In this document: positions 20,822 through 29,618 of the stretch, in pieces
Layout: each line of letters starts with the position of its first letter
Position numbering within the stretch: the first letter of the stretch is position 1
Origin: Modestobacter lapidis
Lineage (GTDB): Bacteria > Actinomycetota > Actinomycetes > Mycobacteriales > Geodermatophilaceae
Reading direction: 5' to 3'
Length of the DNA: 64,000 bases
NCBI GenBank assembly: GCA_019779905.1
Contig: JABAKE010000007.1
Span: 158,105 to 222,104, forward strand
Made by a program: the position numbers and the translations under genes
Notes under the pieces: generated by a model
Told to the model about the DNA's origin: nothing
The model's database searches: none
Seen by the model: only the letters and a program-made list of their open reading frames with translations

Positions 20822-21921
20822 CCGGCTCGTCGTCCGGCGGTGACCAGCACCCCGCAGGCCGGGGGGAGCTGACCTACGCCGCCTCCGGGGTCGACATCGA
20901 CGCCGGCGAGCGGGCGGTCACGCTGATGCGCTCGGCGGTGGAGCGGACCAACCGGCCCGAGGTGGTCGGCGGGCTCGGCGGCTTCGCCGGGCTGTTCGCG
21001 CTGGACACCGTCAAGTACCGCCGCCCGTTGCTGGCGTCGTCGACCGACGGCGTCGGCACCAAGATCGCGCTGGCCCGGATGCTCGACCGGCACGACACCG
21101 TGGGCATCGACCTGGTCGCCATGGTCGTCGACGACCTCGTCGCCTGCGGCGCGGAGCCGCTGTTCCTGCAGGACTACGTCGCCTGCGGCCGGGTGGTGCC
21201 CGAGCGGATCGCCGCCATCGTCACCGGCATCGCCGCCGGGTGCAGCGAGGCGGGCGCGGCGCTGGTGGGCGGCGAGACCGCCGAGCACGGCGACCTGATG
21301 GACGCAGACGAGTACGACCTGGCCGCCACGGCGGTCGGGGTCGTCGAAGCCGACGCCGTGCTGGGGCCGGAGCGGGTGCAGCCGGGCGACGCGGTGATCG
21401 CGATGGCGTCCTCCGGGCTGCACTCCAACGGCTACTCGCTGGTCCGCCGGGTCGTGGCGCGGGCCGGCCTGGACCTCACCGCCACCCCGGCCGGGCTGCA
21501 CCGGTCGCTGGGGGAGGAGCTCCTCGAGCCGACCCGGATCTACGCGCTGTCCTGCCTGGCCCTCGTCGCCGAGCTCGGGGTGGAGCAGGTGCACGCCTTC
21601 GCGCACATCACCGGCGGCGGGCTCGCCGGCAACACCGCCCGCGTCGTTCCGGAGGGGCTGACCGCGGTGCTCGACCGCAGTACGTGGGAGCTGCCCCCGG
21701 TGGTCGGGCTGCTGGAGCAGCACGGGGTGCCCCGGGTGGAGTCCGAGCGGGCGTTCAACTGCGGCGTGGGCATGGTGGCCGCCGTCTCACCCGCGGTCGC
21801 CGGCCGCGCCGTGGCGCTGCTCAGCGCCCGCGGCATCCCGGCGTGGGTGGCCGGCACGGTCGACCGCACGCCCGACGGCGGGCAGACCGGCGCGCACCTG
21901 GTGGGCTCCTACCGCCGTTGA
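20818..21921 (+). CDS. purM: Phosphoribosylformylglycinamidine cyclo-ligase (AIR synthetase)
   Basis: Closes the imidazole ring of FGAM with ATP to give AIR. The protein has 367 residues. Blocks seen are YAASGVDIDAGERAV, LASSTDGVGTK, GIDLVAMVVDDLVACGAEPLFLQDY, GGETAEHGD and FAHITGGGLAGN. The GTG start at 20818 overlaps the purF stop, so purFM is one unit. The stop codon itself begins a post-stop repeat. Confidence 0.97.
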   Translation: MTGSSSGGDQHPAGRGELTYAASGVDIDAGERAVTLMRSAVERTNRPEVVGGLGGFAGLFALDTVKYRRPLLASSTDGVGTKIALARMLDRHDTVGIDLVAMVVDDLVACGAEPLFLQDYVACGRVVPERIAAIVTGIAAGCSEAGAALVGGETAEHGDLMDADEYDLAATAVGVVEADAVLGPERVQPGDAVIAMASSGLHSNGYSLVRRVVARAGLDLTATPAGLHRSLGEELLEPTRIYALSCLALVAELGVEQVHAFAHITGGGLAGNTARVVPEGLTAVLDRSTWELPPVVGLLEQHGVPRVESERAFNCGVGMVAAVSPAVAGRAVALLSARGIPAWVAGTVDRTPDGGQTGAHLVGSYRR

Positions 21922-21962
21922 AAAAGGACCTCGTCCTCCTCATGCCTCGCAAGCTCGGCACG
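21919..21962 (+). repeat. Post-stop repeat, copy 4
   Basis: Begins with the purM stop: TGAAAAAGGACCTCGTCC, then CTCATGCCTCGCAAGCTCGG. The CCTCGTCC block can pair with GGACGAGG near 21971, and GCTCG-GCA-CGAGC forms an inner hairpin, so it could act as a terminator. Confidence 0.7.
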
Positions 21963-22046
21963 AGCCTCGGGACGAGGCCATCGTGGCTCAGGGTGAGCCT
22001 CTGGACGGGGCCGCTGGGAGCGGGGCCAGCTGGGGCCGGGGCGCGC

Positions 22047-22086
22047 GACGACACCGCCGCCCCCGGGTGGGAGCGGCGGTGTCGTC
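22047..22086 (-). terminator. Hairpin terminator of the DUF3073 gene
   Basis: GACGACACCGCCGC and GCGGCGGTGTCGTC form a 14-bp stem with a 12-base loop, 25 bases past the minus-strand stop at 22112. Confidence 0.65.
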
Positions 22087-22111
22087 AAACTGGGCCGGAG
22101 AACTCAGCGGG

Positions 22112-22327
22112 TCAACGACTGGCAGCCCAGTCGTCGTCCGCGTCGTCGTCCGGCGCCCATCGATCGTCGATCGCGTCGTCGTCGTCGCTGGTGCCCCCGC
22201 GAGCGGGGAACGACGATGGCTGACCAGCGAGCTCACGCTGCAGAGCCGTGAGGTCGGTGTTGGGTGAGCTGTACTTGAGCTCACGGGCCACGCGTGTCTG
22301 CTTGGCCTTCGCTCGGCCGCGCCCCAT
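22112..22327 (-). CDS. DUF3073 family protein
   Basis: A 71-residue protein found across actinobacteria. The basic N-terminus MGRGRAKAKQTRVARELKYS and the SPNTDLTALQRELAG block are the family signature; the tail is Asp-rich. Function is unknown. The ATG at 22327 gives the conserved start. It is a single gene with its own terminator; a TAAGCT -10-like element lies about 95 bases upstream (minus strand, 22422-22427). Confidence 0.92.
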   Translation of the reverse strand: MGRGRAKAKQTRVARELKYSSPNTDLTALQRELAGQPSSFPARGGTSDDDDAIDDRWAPDDDADDDWAASR

Positions 22328-22558
22328 CGGCTCGACCCCCTCGGTGACCGGGAAGGGGCGCCCAGCTCCGGGCTGGACGGCCCGTGCGGCGACCCCGACT
22401 GAGTGACTGTGTCCTGGGGCGAGCTTACGACACGTATCGGTCACGAGCACGCGTCCCTGCGCGCGGCCCCCCATCCGGAGGGCCCAGCGGCCCTGTCCGT
22501 GACCGGAGTCTCATCCGATCGGCCGTCGAGGGGCCCGCGATCCGGCCTCCGGGACCGG

Positions 22559-23623
22559 TCAGCGGGGGAGGCGGATCGTCGCCAGCCGGCCGACCGAGGC
22601 CATCCGCTCCTCGGCGAGCCGATCGGCGGCCACGGCGGGGGACACCCCCGCTGCGGCGGCGGCATCGAAGACCCGCAGCGCCACGTCGAAGATCGTGGTC
22701 GCCTTGGCCTCGGCCCTGGCGAAGGAGAACCCGTGCCGCTCGTCCTCGACCTGGATCACGCCACCGGCGTTCACCAGGTAGTCGGGGGCGTAGAGGATCC
22801 CGCGGTCGGCGAGCAGACCCGCCGTGCCCTCGTGGACCAGCTGGTTGTTCGCGCCGCCGCAGACGATCTCGGCGGGCAGGGCGGCCACCGTCTCGTCGTC
22901 CAGGGCGCCGCCCAGTGCGCAGGGCGCGTAGACGTCGTGCGGCGTCCGGACGAGGGCCGCGGTGTCCGCGACGGCGGTGACCTGCGGGTGCCGGGAGCGG
23001 ACCCGTTGCACGGCCGCGGGGTCGACGTCGGTCACCGCGACCGTGGCGCCGTCGGCCACCAGCCGGTCGACCAGCCAGCTGCCGACCTTGCCCACCCCGG
23101 CCACGGCGACGGTCCGCCCGGCCAGCGTGGGGCCGCCCCAGCGGTGCTGGGCAGCGGCCCGCATGCCCTGGAAGACGCCGAACGCAGTCAGCACCGAGGA
23201 GTCGCCGCAGCCGCCGAAGGCCTCCGACCGGCCGTGCGCGAAGCGGGTTTCCCGGGCTACGACGTCCAGGTCGGCGTTGTACGTGCCGACGTCGCAGGCG
23301 GTGAGGTACCGGCCACCGAGGGCCTCCACGAAACGCCCGTAGGCGCGCAGCAGCGCCTCGGTCTTGTCCCGTCTCGGGTCGCCGATGATCACCGCCTTGC
23401 CGCCGCCGAGGTCGAGCCCGGCGAGGCTGTTCTTGTAGGCCATCGCCCTGGACAGCGCCAGCGCGTCGGTAACGGCGGCCTCCTCCGAGGCGTAGGGGAA
23501 GAACCGCGTGCCGCCGAGGGCCGGGCCGAGCGCGGTCGAGTAGATAGCGATCACCGCCCGCAGACCGGAGGCCTCGTCGGAGCAGAAGACGACCTGTTCG
23601 TGCCCGGAGCCCATCACGTCCAC
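22559..23623 (-). CDS. Leu/Val/Phe-type amino acid dehydrogenase
   Basis: NAD-dependent oxidative deaminase of branched-chain or aromatic amino acids (Glu/Leu/Phe/Val dehydrogenase family), 354 residues. The catalytic Lys region is [21 protein letters not shown] near residue 65. The dinucleotide-binding [13 protein letters not shown] follows near 180, and GGANNQL near 260. Valine dehydrogenase is the likely role in actinobacteria, but substrate choice cannot be fixed. The GTG at 23623 is chosen because TAGGCT lies six bases before it (leaderless); an ATG at 23614 is the alternative. Confidence 0.9.
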   Translation of the reverse strand: MDVMGSGHEQVVFCSDEASGLRAVIAIYSTALGPALGGTRFFPYASEEAAVTDALALSRAMAYKNSLAGLDLGGGKAVIIGDPRRDKTEALLRAYGRFVEALGGRYLTACDVGTYNADLDVVARETRFAHGRSEAFGGCGDSSVLTAFGVFQGMRAAAQHRWGGPTLAGRTVAVAGVGKVGSWLVDRLVADGATVAVTDVDPAAVQRVRSRHPQVTAVADTAALVRTPHDVYAPCALGGALDDETVAALPAEIVCGGANNQLVHEGTAGLLADRGILYAPDYLVNAGGVIQVEDERHGFSFARAEAKATTIFDVALRVFDAAAAAGVSPAVAADRLAEERMASVGRLATIRLPR

Positions 23624-23629
23624 GGGAGG

Positions 23630-23635
23630 AGCCTA
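23630..23635 (-). promoter_or_regulatory. -10 element TAGGCT for the leaderless amino acid dehydrogenase
   Basis: On the minus strand TAGGCT, six bases, then GTG at 23623. No Shine-Dalgarno sequence is present. Confidence 0.5.
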
Positions 23636-23864
23636 GGTGCGCTCCTCCCGTTCGGTCGTCCACACCGGCGGCACCGGCACCGGGAACGCGGGTTGCGGCG
23701 AGGAGGTCCCTGGTCCCTGAGCCGGGGCGGGCGGGCATGATCAGGGCCGACGTACATGCCGGGCGGGAGCCGGTGCCGCACACTCCGTCCGGGGCCCGGG
23801 ACCACGGTCGCCGGGCGGACCACCGGGCGCGGCGCCGGTCGCCGACACAGGAGGACACGCAACG

Positions 23865-24839
23865 ATGGCTGGACCCAAGCGGCTGCTCGCACTCGCACTG
23901 GCGGCGCCCCTGCTCCTCTCCGCCTGCTCCGGCGGCGACGGCGGTGGCGGCGGTGGCGGTACCGGCGACGATCTGGCCGGCGACCTCAGTTTCGCCGTGG
24001 TCACCCACGGTTCGGCCGGCGACGCCTTCTGGGACGTGGTCAAGAACGGCGCCCAGGCCGCCGGCGAGGATCTCGGGATCGACGTCGACTACCAGAGCGA
24101 CGGCGACCCGCAGCGCCAGTCGCAGCTGATCGACGCCGCGATCAACGAGCAGGTCGACGGGCTCGTCGTCTCGATGGCCAACCCCGACGCGGTGCAGGAC
24201 TCGATCGAGACGGCCGTGGCGGCCGGGATCCCGGTGGTCACCATCAACTCCGGCGCGGAGCGGTCGGCGGAGTTCGGGGCGATCGGGCACGTCGGGCAGG
24301 ACGAGGTCATCGCCGGGCGCGGGGCCGGGCAGCGGCTGGCCGCCGACGGCGCCACGAACGTGCTCTGCGTCGTCCACGAGGCGGGCAACATCGGGCTCGA
24401 GCAGCGGTGCGAGGGCGCATCCCAGGGCCTGGGCACCCCCGTGCAGCTCGTGCAGGTGGACATCAACGACCTGCAGGCCGCCCAGTCGACGATCACCTCC
24501 CAGCTGCAGGGCGACTCGCAGGTCGACGCCGTCCTCACGCTGAACTCCGCGGTCGCCTCGGTCGCCGCCGCGGCGGTCTCCGACGCCGGCTCCGATGCCG
24601 AGGTCGCCACGTTCGACCTGAACAGTGACGTGATCGCCGGCATCCAGGACGGCACCATCTCCTTCGCGGTGGACCAGCAGCAGTACGAGCAGGGCTACCT
24701 GCCGATCGTCATGCTCAAGCTGTACGTCGAGAACCTGAACACCGTCGGTGGCGGGCAGCCGGTGCTGACCGGCCCGGGGATCGTGGACAGCTCGAACGTC
24801 GACGAGATCGCCGACCTGTCCTCGGCCGGTACCCGCTGA
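23865..24839 (+). CDS. Sugar ABC transporter substrate-binding lipoprotein
   Basis: Periplasmic-binding-protein-like (RbsB/XylF) lipoprotein, 324 residues. The signal peptide ends in a lipobox (LLLSACSGG, Cys at about residue 20), followed by a Gly-rich linker. The mature domain shows VVTHGSAGDAFWDVVKNGAQAA, DGLVVSMANPDAV and AAGIPVVTINSG, typical of sugar-binding type 1 domains. AGGAGG lies ten bases before the ATG. It is the first gene of a three-gene importer with the permease and ATPase that follow. Confidence 0.93.
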   Translation: MAGPKRLLALALAAPLLLSACSGGDGGGGGGGTGDDLAGDLSFAVVTHGSAGDAFWDVVKNGAQAAGEDLGIDVDYQSDGDPQRQSQLIDAAINEQVDGLVVSMANPDAVQDSIETAVAAGIPVVTINSGAERSAEFGAIGHVGQDEVIAGRGAGQRLAADGATNVLCVVHEAGNIGLEQRCEGASQGLGTPVQLVQVDINDLQAAQSTITSQLQGDSQVDAVLTLNSAVASVAAAAVSDAGSDAEVATFDLNSDVIAGIQDGTISFAVDQQQYEQGYLPIVMLKLYVENLNTVGGGQPVLTGPGIVDSSNVDEIADLSSAGTR

Positions 24840-25897
24840 GCGCGGTCTCCCAGGCGCCGGCCGCCCCACCGGCGCGGGCGGACGAACGACTGGCGACCAC
24901 CGGGCTCTGGCGGCGCCTGCTGGTCAAGCCCGAGCTGGGTTCGCTGATCGGCGCCGTCGTCGTGTTCGCGTTCTTCGCCGTCCTGTCCGAGGACTTCCGG
25001 TCCCCGGGCGGGGTGGCCAACTGGCTCGACCCGGCCTCGACGCTGGGCATCATGGCCGTCGCGGTGGCGCTGCTGATGATCGGCGGCCACTTCGACCTCT
25101 CGGCCGGCGTGATGACCGGGACGACGGCGCTCACCGTGGGCGTCGCCACCGGCCAGTGGGGGTGGAACATCTGGGCGGCCATCGCCGCGGCGCTGGCGCT
25201 CGCGCTGGCGATCGGCTTCGCCAACGGCTGGCTGGTGACCCGCACGGGGCTGCCCAGCTTCATCATCACCCTCGGCACGTTCCTGATGCTGCAGGGGCTG
25301 AACCTGGGGCTGACCAAGGCCTTCACCGGCACGGTGGTGGCCGGGGGCATCGCCTCGGCGCCCGGGTACGCCGCCGCGGAGGCCGTCTTCGCCTCGCGGT
25401 TCACCATCGCCGGCGCGCAGTTCCGGGTGGCGGTGCTGTGGTGGCTGCTGATCACCGTGCTGGCCAGCTACGTGCTGCTGAGGACGCGCTTCGGCAACTG
25501 GGTGTTCGCCACCGGGGGTGACCCGGTGGCCAGCCGCAACGTCGGCGTCCCGGCCCGGCGGACGACGATCACGTTGTTCATGACCACCGCCGCGGCCGCC
25601 TGGCTGGTCGGCACGATCCTCGCCGTCCGGCTGACCTCGGTGCAGGCGAACACCGGCACCGGCAACGAGCTGATCTACATCGTGGCGGCGGTGATCGGCG
25701 GGTGCCTGCTCACCGGCGGGTTCGGCTCGGCGGTCGGAGCCTCGCTGGGGGCGCTGATCTTCGGGATGACGCAGTTGGGCATCCCGTACCTGGACTGGGA
25801 CGCCGACTGGTTCTACTTCTTCCTCGGCGCGATGCTGCTGCTCGCGGTGCTGGCCAACCGGCTGGTGCGCCGCTACGCCGAGGCGGCCCGGCGATGA
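24836..25897 (+). CDS. Sugar ABC transporter permease, apparent CTG start
   Basis: RbsC/FrcB-type inner-membrane permease, about 353 residues from 24836. Blocks: [35 protein letters not shown] and [20 protein letters not shown]. The first ATG/GTG in frame is GTG 24962, which lies inside the first membrane helix and would remove the cytoplasmic lead-in ([16 protein letters not shown]). The reading frame is open back to a CTG that overlaps the upstream stop as CTGA, where relatives normally have ATGA. I take CTG 24836 as the start. It overlaps the ATPase ATG at its end. Confidence 0.85.
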   Translation: MSAVSQAPAAPPARADERLATTGLWRRLLVKPELGSLIGAVVVFAFFAVLSEDFRSPGGVANWLDPASTLGIMAVAVALLMIGGHFDLSAGVMTGTTALTVGVATGQWGWNIWAAIAAALALALAIGFANGWLVTRTGLPSFIITLGTFLMLQGLNLGLTKAFTGTVVAGGIASAPGYAAAEAVFASRFTIAGAQFRVAVLWWLLITVLASYVLLRTRFGNWVFATGGDPVASRNVGVPARRTTITLFMTTAAAAWLVGTILAVRLTSVQANTGTGNELIYIVAAVIGGCLLTGGFGSAVGASLGALIFGMTQLGIPYLDWDADWFYFFLGAMLLLAVLANRLVRRYAEAARR

Positions 25898-26697
25898 GCG
25901 GGGGCGCGCCGGCCGGCACACCGCTGCTGGAGCTGCGCGGCATCGGCAAGGACTACGGCTCGGTCATCGCGCTGGACGGCATCTCGACCAGCGTGCGCGC
26001 CGGGGAGGTCACCTGCGTGCTGGGCGACAACGGCGCCGGCAAGTCCACCCTGATCAAGGTGTTGGCCGGGGTGCACCGCCCGACCCGCGGCGAGCTGCTG
26101 CTCGACGGGCGGCCGGTGAGCTTCTCCGCCCCCCGCGAGGCGCTCGACGCCGGCATCGCGACGGTCTACCAGGACCTGGCGATGATCCCGCTGATGTCGA
26201 TCTGGCGGAACTTCTTCCTGGGGTCGGAGCCGACCACCGGGTGGGGCCCGTTCCGCCGCTTCGACAGCGTGACGGCCAAGGAGGTCACCCGCCGCGAGCT
26301 CGCCGCGATGGGGATCGACATCCGCGACCCCGATCAGCCGGTGGGCACGCTGTCCGGCGGCGAGCGCCAGTCGGTGGCCATCGCCCGGGCGGTGCATCTC
26401 GGTGCGCGGGTGCTGATCCTCGACGAGCCGACGTCCGCGCTGGGGGTGCGGCAGGCCGGCGTCGTGCTGCGGTACATCGCCCAGGCGCGCGACCGGGGCC
26501 TGGGCGTGGTCTTCATCACCCACAACCCGCACCACGCGCACCCGGTGGGTGACCGCTTCCTGCTGCTCAACCGCGGCCGGAGCATGGGCGACTTCGCGAA
26601 GGGCGAGGTCGGCCGGGACGAGCTGACCACCATGATGGCCGGCGGCCAGGAGCTCACCGAGCTGGCCGAGGAGCTGGAGCGCCCGCCGGGATCCTGA
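25894..26697 (+). CDS. Sugar ABC transporter ATP-binding protein
   Basis: Single-domain ATPase (267 residues) of the FrcA type, half the size of RbsA. Walker A is GDNGAGKST, the signature [14 protein letters not shown] and Walker [13 protein letters not shown]. It has the same [18 protein letters not shown] insert as the ATPase at the window start, showing that the two importers are paralogues. The ATG overlaps the permease stop. The cargo sugar is unknown. Confidence 0.94.
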   Translation: MSGGAPAGTPLLELRGIGKDYGSVIALDGISTSVRAGEVTCVLGDNGAGKSTLIKVLAGVHRPTRGELLLDGRPVSFSAPREALDAGIATVYQDLAMIPLMSIWRNFFLGSEPTTGWGPFRRFDSVTAKEVTRRELAAMGIDIRDPDQPVGTLSGGERQSVAIARAVHLGARVLILDEPTSALGVRQAGVVLRYIAQARDRGLGVVFITHNPHHAHPVGDRFLLLNRGRSMGDFAKGEVGRDELTTMMAGGQELTELAEELERPPGS

Positions 26698-26820
26698 GCC
26701 CCGGACGGTGCAGTTCCACATCGGCGACCACTGCGCCGCGTGTTGCCTTTGTTACTCCTGGTGATTCCTGGGACAGTCGCGGAGCTCATCCATCCGCCCC
26801 TCTTCCCCAGGGAGCGACCC

Positions 26821-28137
26821 ATGCCGCAGCGTCTGCTGCGCCCGCCTCCAGCCCGTCCGGGCCCGGGTCGGCGACCGTCCCGGAGCCTGGCCGGCGCGAT
26901 CGCCGCCCTGCTCGCCGGCGCCCTCCTCGTGGTGGGCGCCGCACCCGCCTCGGCCGACCCGGCCAACCCCAGTGACGGCGAGCTGGACCAGGCCGCCACC
27001 GCCCAGCAGGCCGCCGCCGCGGAGGTGGACCGGATCACCGGGCTCCTCACCGCGGCCGAGCTGCAGCTGGAGCAGGTGCAGGTGCAGGCCGAGGCCGCCG
27101 GCACCGCGTACCTGGCTGCCGAGGAGGAGCGGCAGCTGGCCGAGGCGGCGGCTGCCGCGGCGGCCCGGGACCTGCAGCTGGCCGCGGACGCCGTCGTCGC
27201 GTCCCAGTCACGGATCCGGGACTTCTCCCGGGACACGTACATGAACGGCAGCGCGCTGACCAGCGAGCTGGCATTGCTGGACGTCGACGGGCCGGCCGAG
27301 CTGGTGCAGAAGGCGGCGATGCTGCAGTACGTCGCCGACCACCAGCTCGACGTGCTGGGACAGCTGGAGGGCGCCCAGGTGCGGCAGGCCGAGGCCGAGG
27401 CCGCCGCGCGGAGCACCCGCGACGAGAAGGCGGCCGCCGAGCAGCGGGCCGCGGCCGCGAAGACCGCCGCCGACGCCCAGGTGGCGGCCTCGGCGGCCGC
27501 GTTCGCCGCGGTGGACGCGCAGAAGGCGGCCTACGACCAGCAGCTGCAGGACGCCCAGGTGCGCCTGCTGGAGCTGCAGGGCGCCCGCAACGCCTATCAG
27601 CAGTGGCTCGCCCAGAAGCGGGCCGAGGAGGAGGCGGCGGCCGAGGCGCAGCGGCGCGCGGACGCCGCGGCGGCCGCGGCGGCCAGCCGCGCGGTCACCG
27701 CCGGCAGCCGGTCCACCACCGCGTCGTCCGCGGGGTACGTCCGCCCCACCAGCGGCAGGATCACCAGCTGCTTCGGTGCCCGCTGGGGGGTCACGCACTT
27801 CGGCGTGGACATCGCCGCCCCGGTCGGCACCCCGGTCTACGCGGCCACGTCGGGGACCGTGCAGCGCGCGGGCGCGGCCACCGGCTTCGGGCTGGCCGTC
27901 TACATCCGCGGCGACGACGGGGCGATCACCGTCTACGGGCACGTCAACGAGTACTACGTGTCGGTCGGGGAGCGGGTCTCGGCCGGCGAGCAGATCGCCG
28001 AGGTCGGCAACCGCGGCCAGTCAACCGGTCCGCACCTGCACTTCGAGGTCCACCCCGGTGGGGGCATGTACAGCGGGCAGGTCAACCCGGTGCCGTGGCT
28101 GCGGGCCCGCGGCGTCCCGATGGAGCGCTGCGGCTGA
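26821..28137 (+). CDS. Secreted M23 family metallopeptidase with coiled coil
   Basis: Peptidoglycan hydrolase or NlpD/EnvC-type activator, 438 residues. A long basic N-terminus leads into a signal peptide (GALLVVGAAPASA). Ala/Glu/Gln-rich coiled coil covers about residues 50-290. The C-terminal LytM/M23 domain has both zinc motifs, HFGVD near 325 and HLHFEVH near 407. The ATG at 26821 follows AGGGAG; an in-frame start at 26740 would prefix an unrelated hydrophobic stretch. The 123-base spacer upstream has an AT-richer TTGTTACTCCTGGTGATTCC segment, probably its promoter or leader. Confidence 0.92.
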   Translation: MPQRLLRPPPARPGPGRRPSRSLAGAIAALLAGALLVVGAAPASADPANPSDGELDQAATAQQAAAAEVDRITGLLTAAELQLEQVQVQAEAAGTAYLAAEEERQLAEAAAAAAARDLQLAADAVVASQSRIRDFSRDTYMNGSALTSELALLDVDGPAELVQKAAMLQYVADHQLDVLGQLEGAQVRQAEAEAAARSTRDEKAAAEQRAAAAKTAADAQVAASAAAFAAVDAQKAAYDQQLQDAQVRLLELQGARNAYQQWLAQKRAEEEAAAEAQRRADAAAAAAASRAVTAGSRSTTASSAGYVRPTSGRITSCFGARWGVTHFGVDIAAPVGTPVYAATSGTVQRAGAATGFGLAVYIRGDDGAITVYGHVNEYYVSVGERVSAGEQIAEVGNRGQSTGPHLHFEVHPGGGMYSGQVNPVPWLRARGVPMERCG

Positions 28138-28146
28138 GCGTCCGGA

Positions 28147-28677
28147 TCAGCTGCTCGGCGCGGTGGTGGGCGTTCCGGTCGCGGCGTTGTCGCAGTTGGT
28201 GGTGAGGAAGTCCTCGACGGCCCGCTGCGGCTCGGCGGTGTCGTTCTGGAACGTCGTGACGGCGCCCTGGACCTCGGCCTGCCCCTCGGGAGTGGTGACG
28301 TCGGTGCCGGCCACGGCGTCGCGCAGGCCGGTGAGGCTCTGCTGCAGCGCGGACCAGTCGGCGCTGATCTCCGCCGGCGGCTCGACCTGGTCGAACGCGG
28401 TGACGATCTGGTCGAACGCGGCGCCGACGTCGGCCGGCGCGGTGGGGGAGCCGAATGCGTCGGCCACCCCGGTGAAGGCGGCCTCGGCCTCGGCGCAGAA
28501 GGCCTGCACGTCCTCCTCGGACGTGGCCGTGGACTCCGCGGTGGAGCCGGCGGGCGTCGACGCACCGGCCGACGGCGCGGCGTCCGGCTCCTCGTCGGAC
28601 CCGCCGCAGCCGGTGAGCAGCAGGACGGCGGCGGTCGCGGACAGACCGGCCCGGAGGACGGTCGCGGATGGGCGCAT
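28147..28677 (-). CDS. Hypothetical lipoprotein
   Basis: A 176-residue exported lipoprotein: signal peptide with lipobox LLLTGCGGS, a Ser/Thr/Ala-rich linker, then a helical domain with two Cys (QAFCAEAE and TTNCDNAA) that could form a disulfide. I do not recognise a named family. The ATG at 28677 is chosen because TAACGT (minus strand) lies six bases upstream; a GTG at 28683 is the alternative. Confidence 0.75.
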   Translation of the reverse strand: MRPSATVLRAGLSATAAVLLLTGCGGSDEEPDAAPSAGASTPAGSTAESTATSEEDVQAFCAEAEAAFTGVADAFGSPTAPADVGAAFDQIVTAFDQVEPPAEISADWSALQQSLTGLRDAVAGTDVTTPEGQAEVQGAVTTFQNDTAEPQRAVEDFLTTNCDNAATGTPTTAPSS

Positions 28678-28683
28678 GGCCAC

Positions 28684-28689
28684 ACGTTA
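28684..28689 (-). promoter_or_regulatory. -10 element TAACGT for the leaderless lipoprotein gene
   Basis: Minus-strand TAACGT, six bases, then ATG at 28677; no ribosome-binding site. Confidence 0.4.
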
Positions 28690-28725
28690 TCGGCCGGCGG
28701 AGGAGGGTGCCGGGCGCTGCGCGGC

Positions 28726-28731
28726 TAGCCT
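28726..28731 (+). promoter_or_regulatory. -10 element TAGCCT for the leaderless MBL hydrolase
   Basis: TAGCCT, seven bases, then GTG at 28739. The divergent lipoprotein has its own -10 only 37 bases away. Confidence 0.5.
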
Positions 28732-28738
28732 GCCGGAC

Positions 28739-29608
28739 GTGACCGCCCCCGTGGACCCCCGCACCGGCTGGGACCTGCCCGCTCCCGGCGCGATGTCGCC
28801 GACCGCCGACCTGGAGCCCCTGGCGACCCGGGTGCTGGCACCGAACCCGTCCGGGATGACGCTGGACGGCACCAACACCTACGTGGTCGGCGCGCCGGGC
28901 AGTGGTCAGGCGGTGGTCGTCGACCCCGGACCGGCGGACGACGCCCACCTCGCCGCCGTCGAGTCGGTGCTCGCCGCCCGGGACGCCCGGGTGGTGGCCG
29001 TGCTGGTCACCCACCACCACGGCGACCACGCGGCGGCCGCTGCGCCGTGGGGCCGCCGCTTCGGCGCCCCGGTCGCGGCGGCGGACCCGGCGGTGGCCGG
29101 CCCGGGCGGGCGGGTGCTGGCGGCCGGGGACACCGTGACGCTGTCCGGCACCGCGCTGGGCGTCGTCGCCACCCCGGGGCACACCCGCGACCACCTGGCC
29201 TTCCGGCTGGAGTCCGGCGCGGTGCTGGTCGGTGACCACGTGCTGGGGCGGGGCACCTCGGTGGTCACCCATCCCGAGGGCGACGTGCTCGCCTACCTCG
29301 AGTCGCTGCGCCGGGTGCACGACCTCGGCCCCTCGGCGCTGTACTGCGGGCACGGCCCCGAGCTCACCGAGGACCCGCTGGCGGTGCTGGACTTCTACCT
29401 CGCGCACCGGGCCCATCGGGAGGCGCAGCTGCTGGACCTGCTCGCCGGCGGGGCGCGCACCGTCGAGGAGCTGGTGGCCACCGTGTACGCCGCCGTGCCG
29501 CGGGAGGTGTGGCCGGCCGCGGCCCAGTCGACGCGGGCGACGCTGGCCAAGCTGGTCAGCGAGCAGCGCGTCGTGCCGGGTGCGGCGGGGATGTTCCGGC
29601 TCGCCTAG
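28739..29608 (+). CDS. MBL-fold metallohydrolase (LACTB2/RNase-like)
   Basis: A 289-residue hydrolase. The metal motif THHHGDH lies near residue 90, ATPGHTRDH near 143 and VGDHVLG near 165. The C-terminal winged-helix-like region (TVEELVATVYAAVPREVWPAA) is characteristic of the LACTB2-like subgroup. The substrate is not fixed; endoribonuclease or thioester hydrolase are both possible. The GTG start at 28739 follows a TAGCCT -10 by seven bases. The MftG-like gene begins 10 bases after its stop but has its own -10. Confidence 0.88.
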   Translation: MTAPVDPRTGWDLPAPGAMSPTADLEPLATRVLAPNPSGMTLDGTNTYVVGAPGSGQAVVVDPGPADDAHLAAVESVLAARDARVVAVLVTHHHGDHAAAAAPWGRRFGAPVAAADPAVAGPGGRVLAAGDTVTLSGTALGVVATPGHTRDHLAFRLESGAVLVGDHVLGRGTSVVTHPEGDVLAYLESLRRVHDLGPSALYCGHGPELTEDPLAVLDFYLAHRAHREAQLLDLLAGGARTVEELVATVYAAVPREVWPAAAQSTRATLAKLVSEQRVVPGAAGMFRLA

Positions 29609-29611
29609 CGT
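29606..29611 (+). promoter_or_regulatory. -10 element TAGCGT overlapping the MBL stop
   Basis: TAGCGT includes the stop codon of the upstream gene and lies seven bases before the GTG of the GMC oxidoreductase at 29619. Confidence 0.45.
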
Positions 29612-29618
29612 CGGCCCC

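Noticed and set aside
26698..26820. Possible riboswitch (c-di-AMP ydaO type) before the M23 peptidase
   Set aside because: The leader is only about 120 bases and I cannot see the conserved ydaO core; it is left as an ordinary leader.
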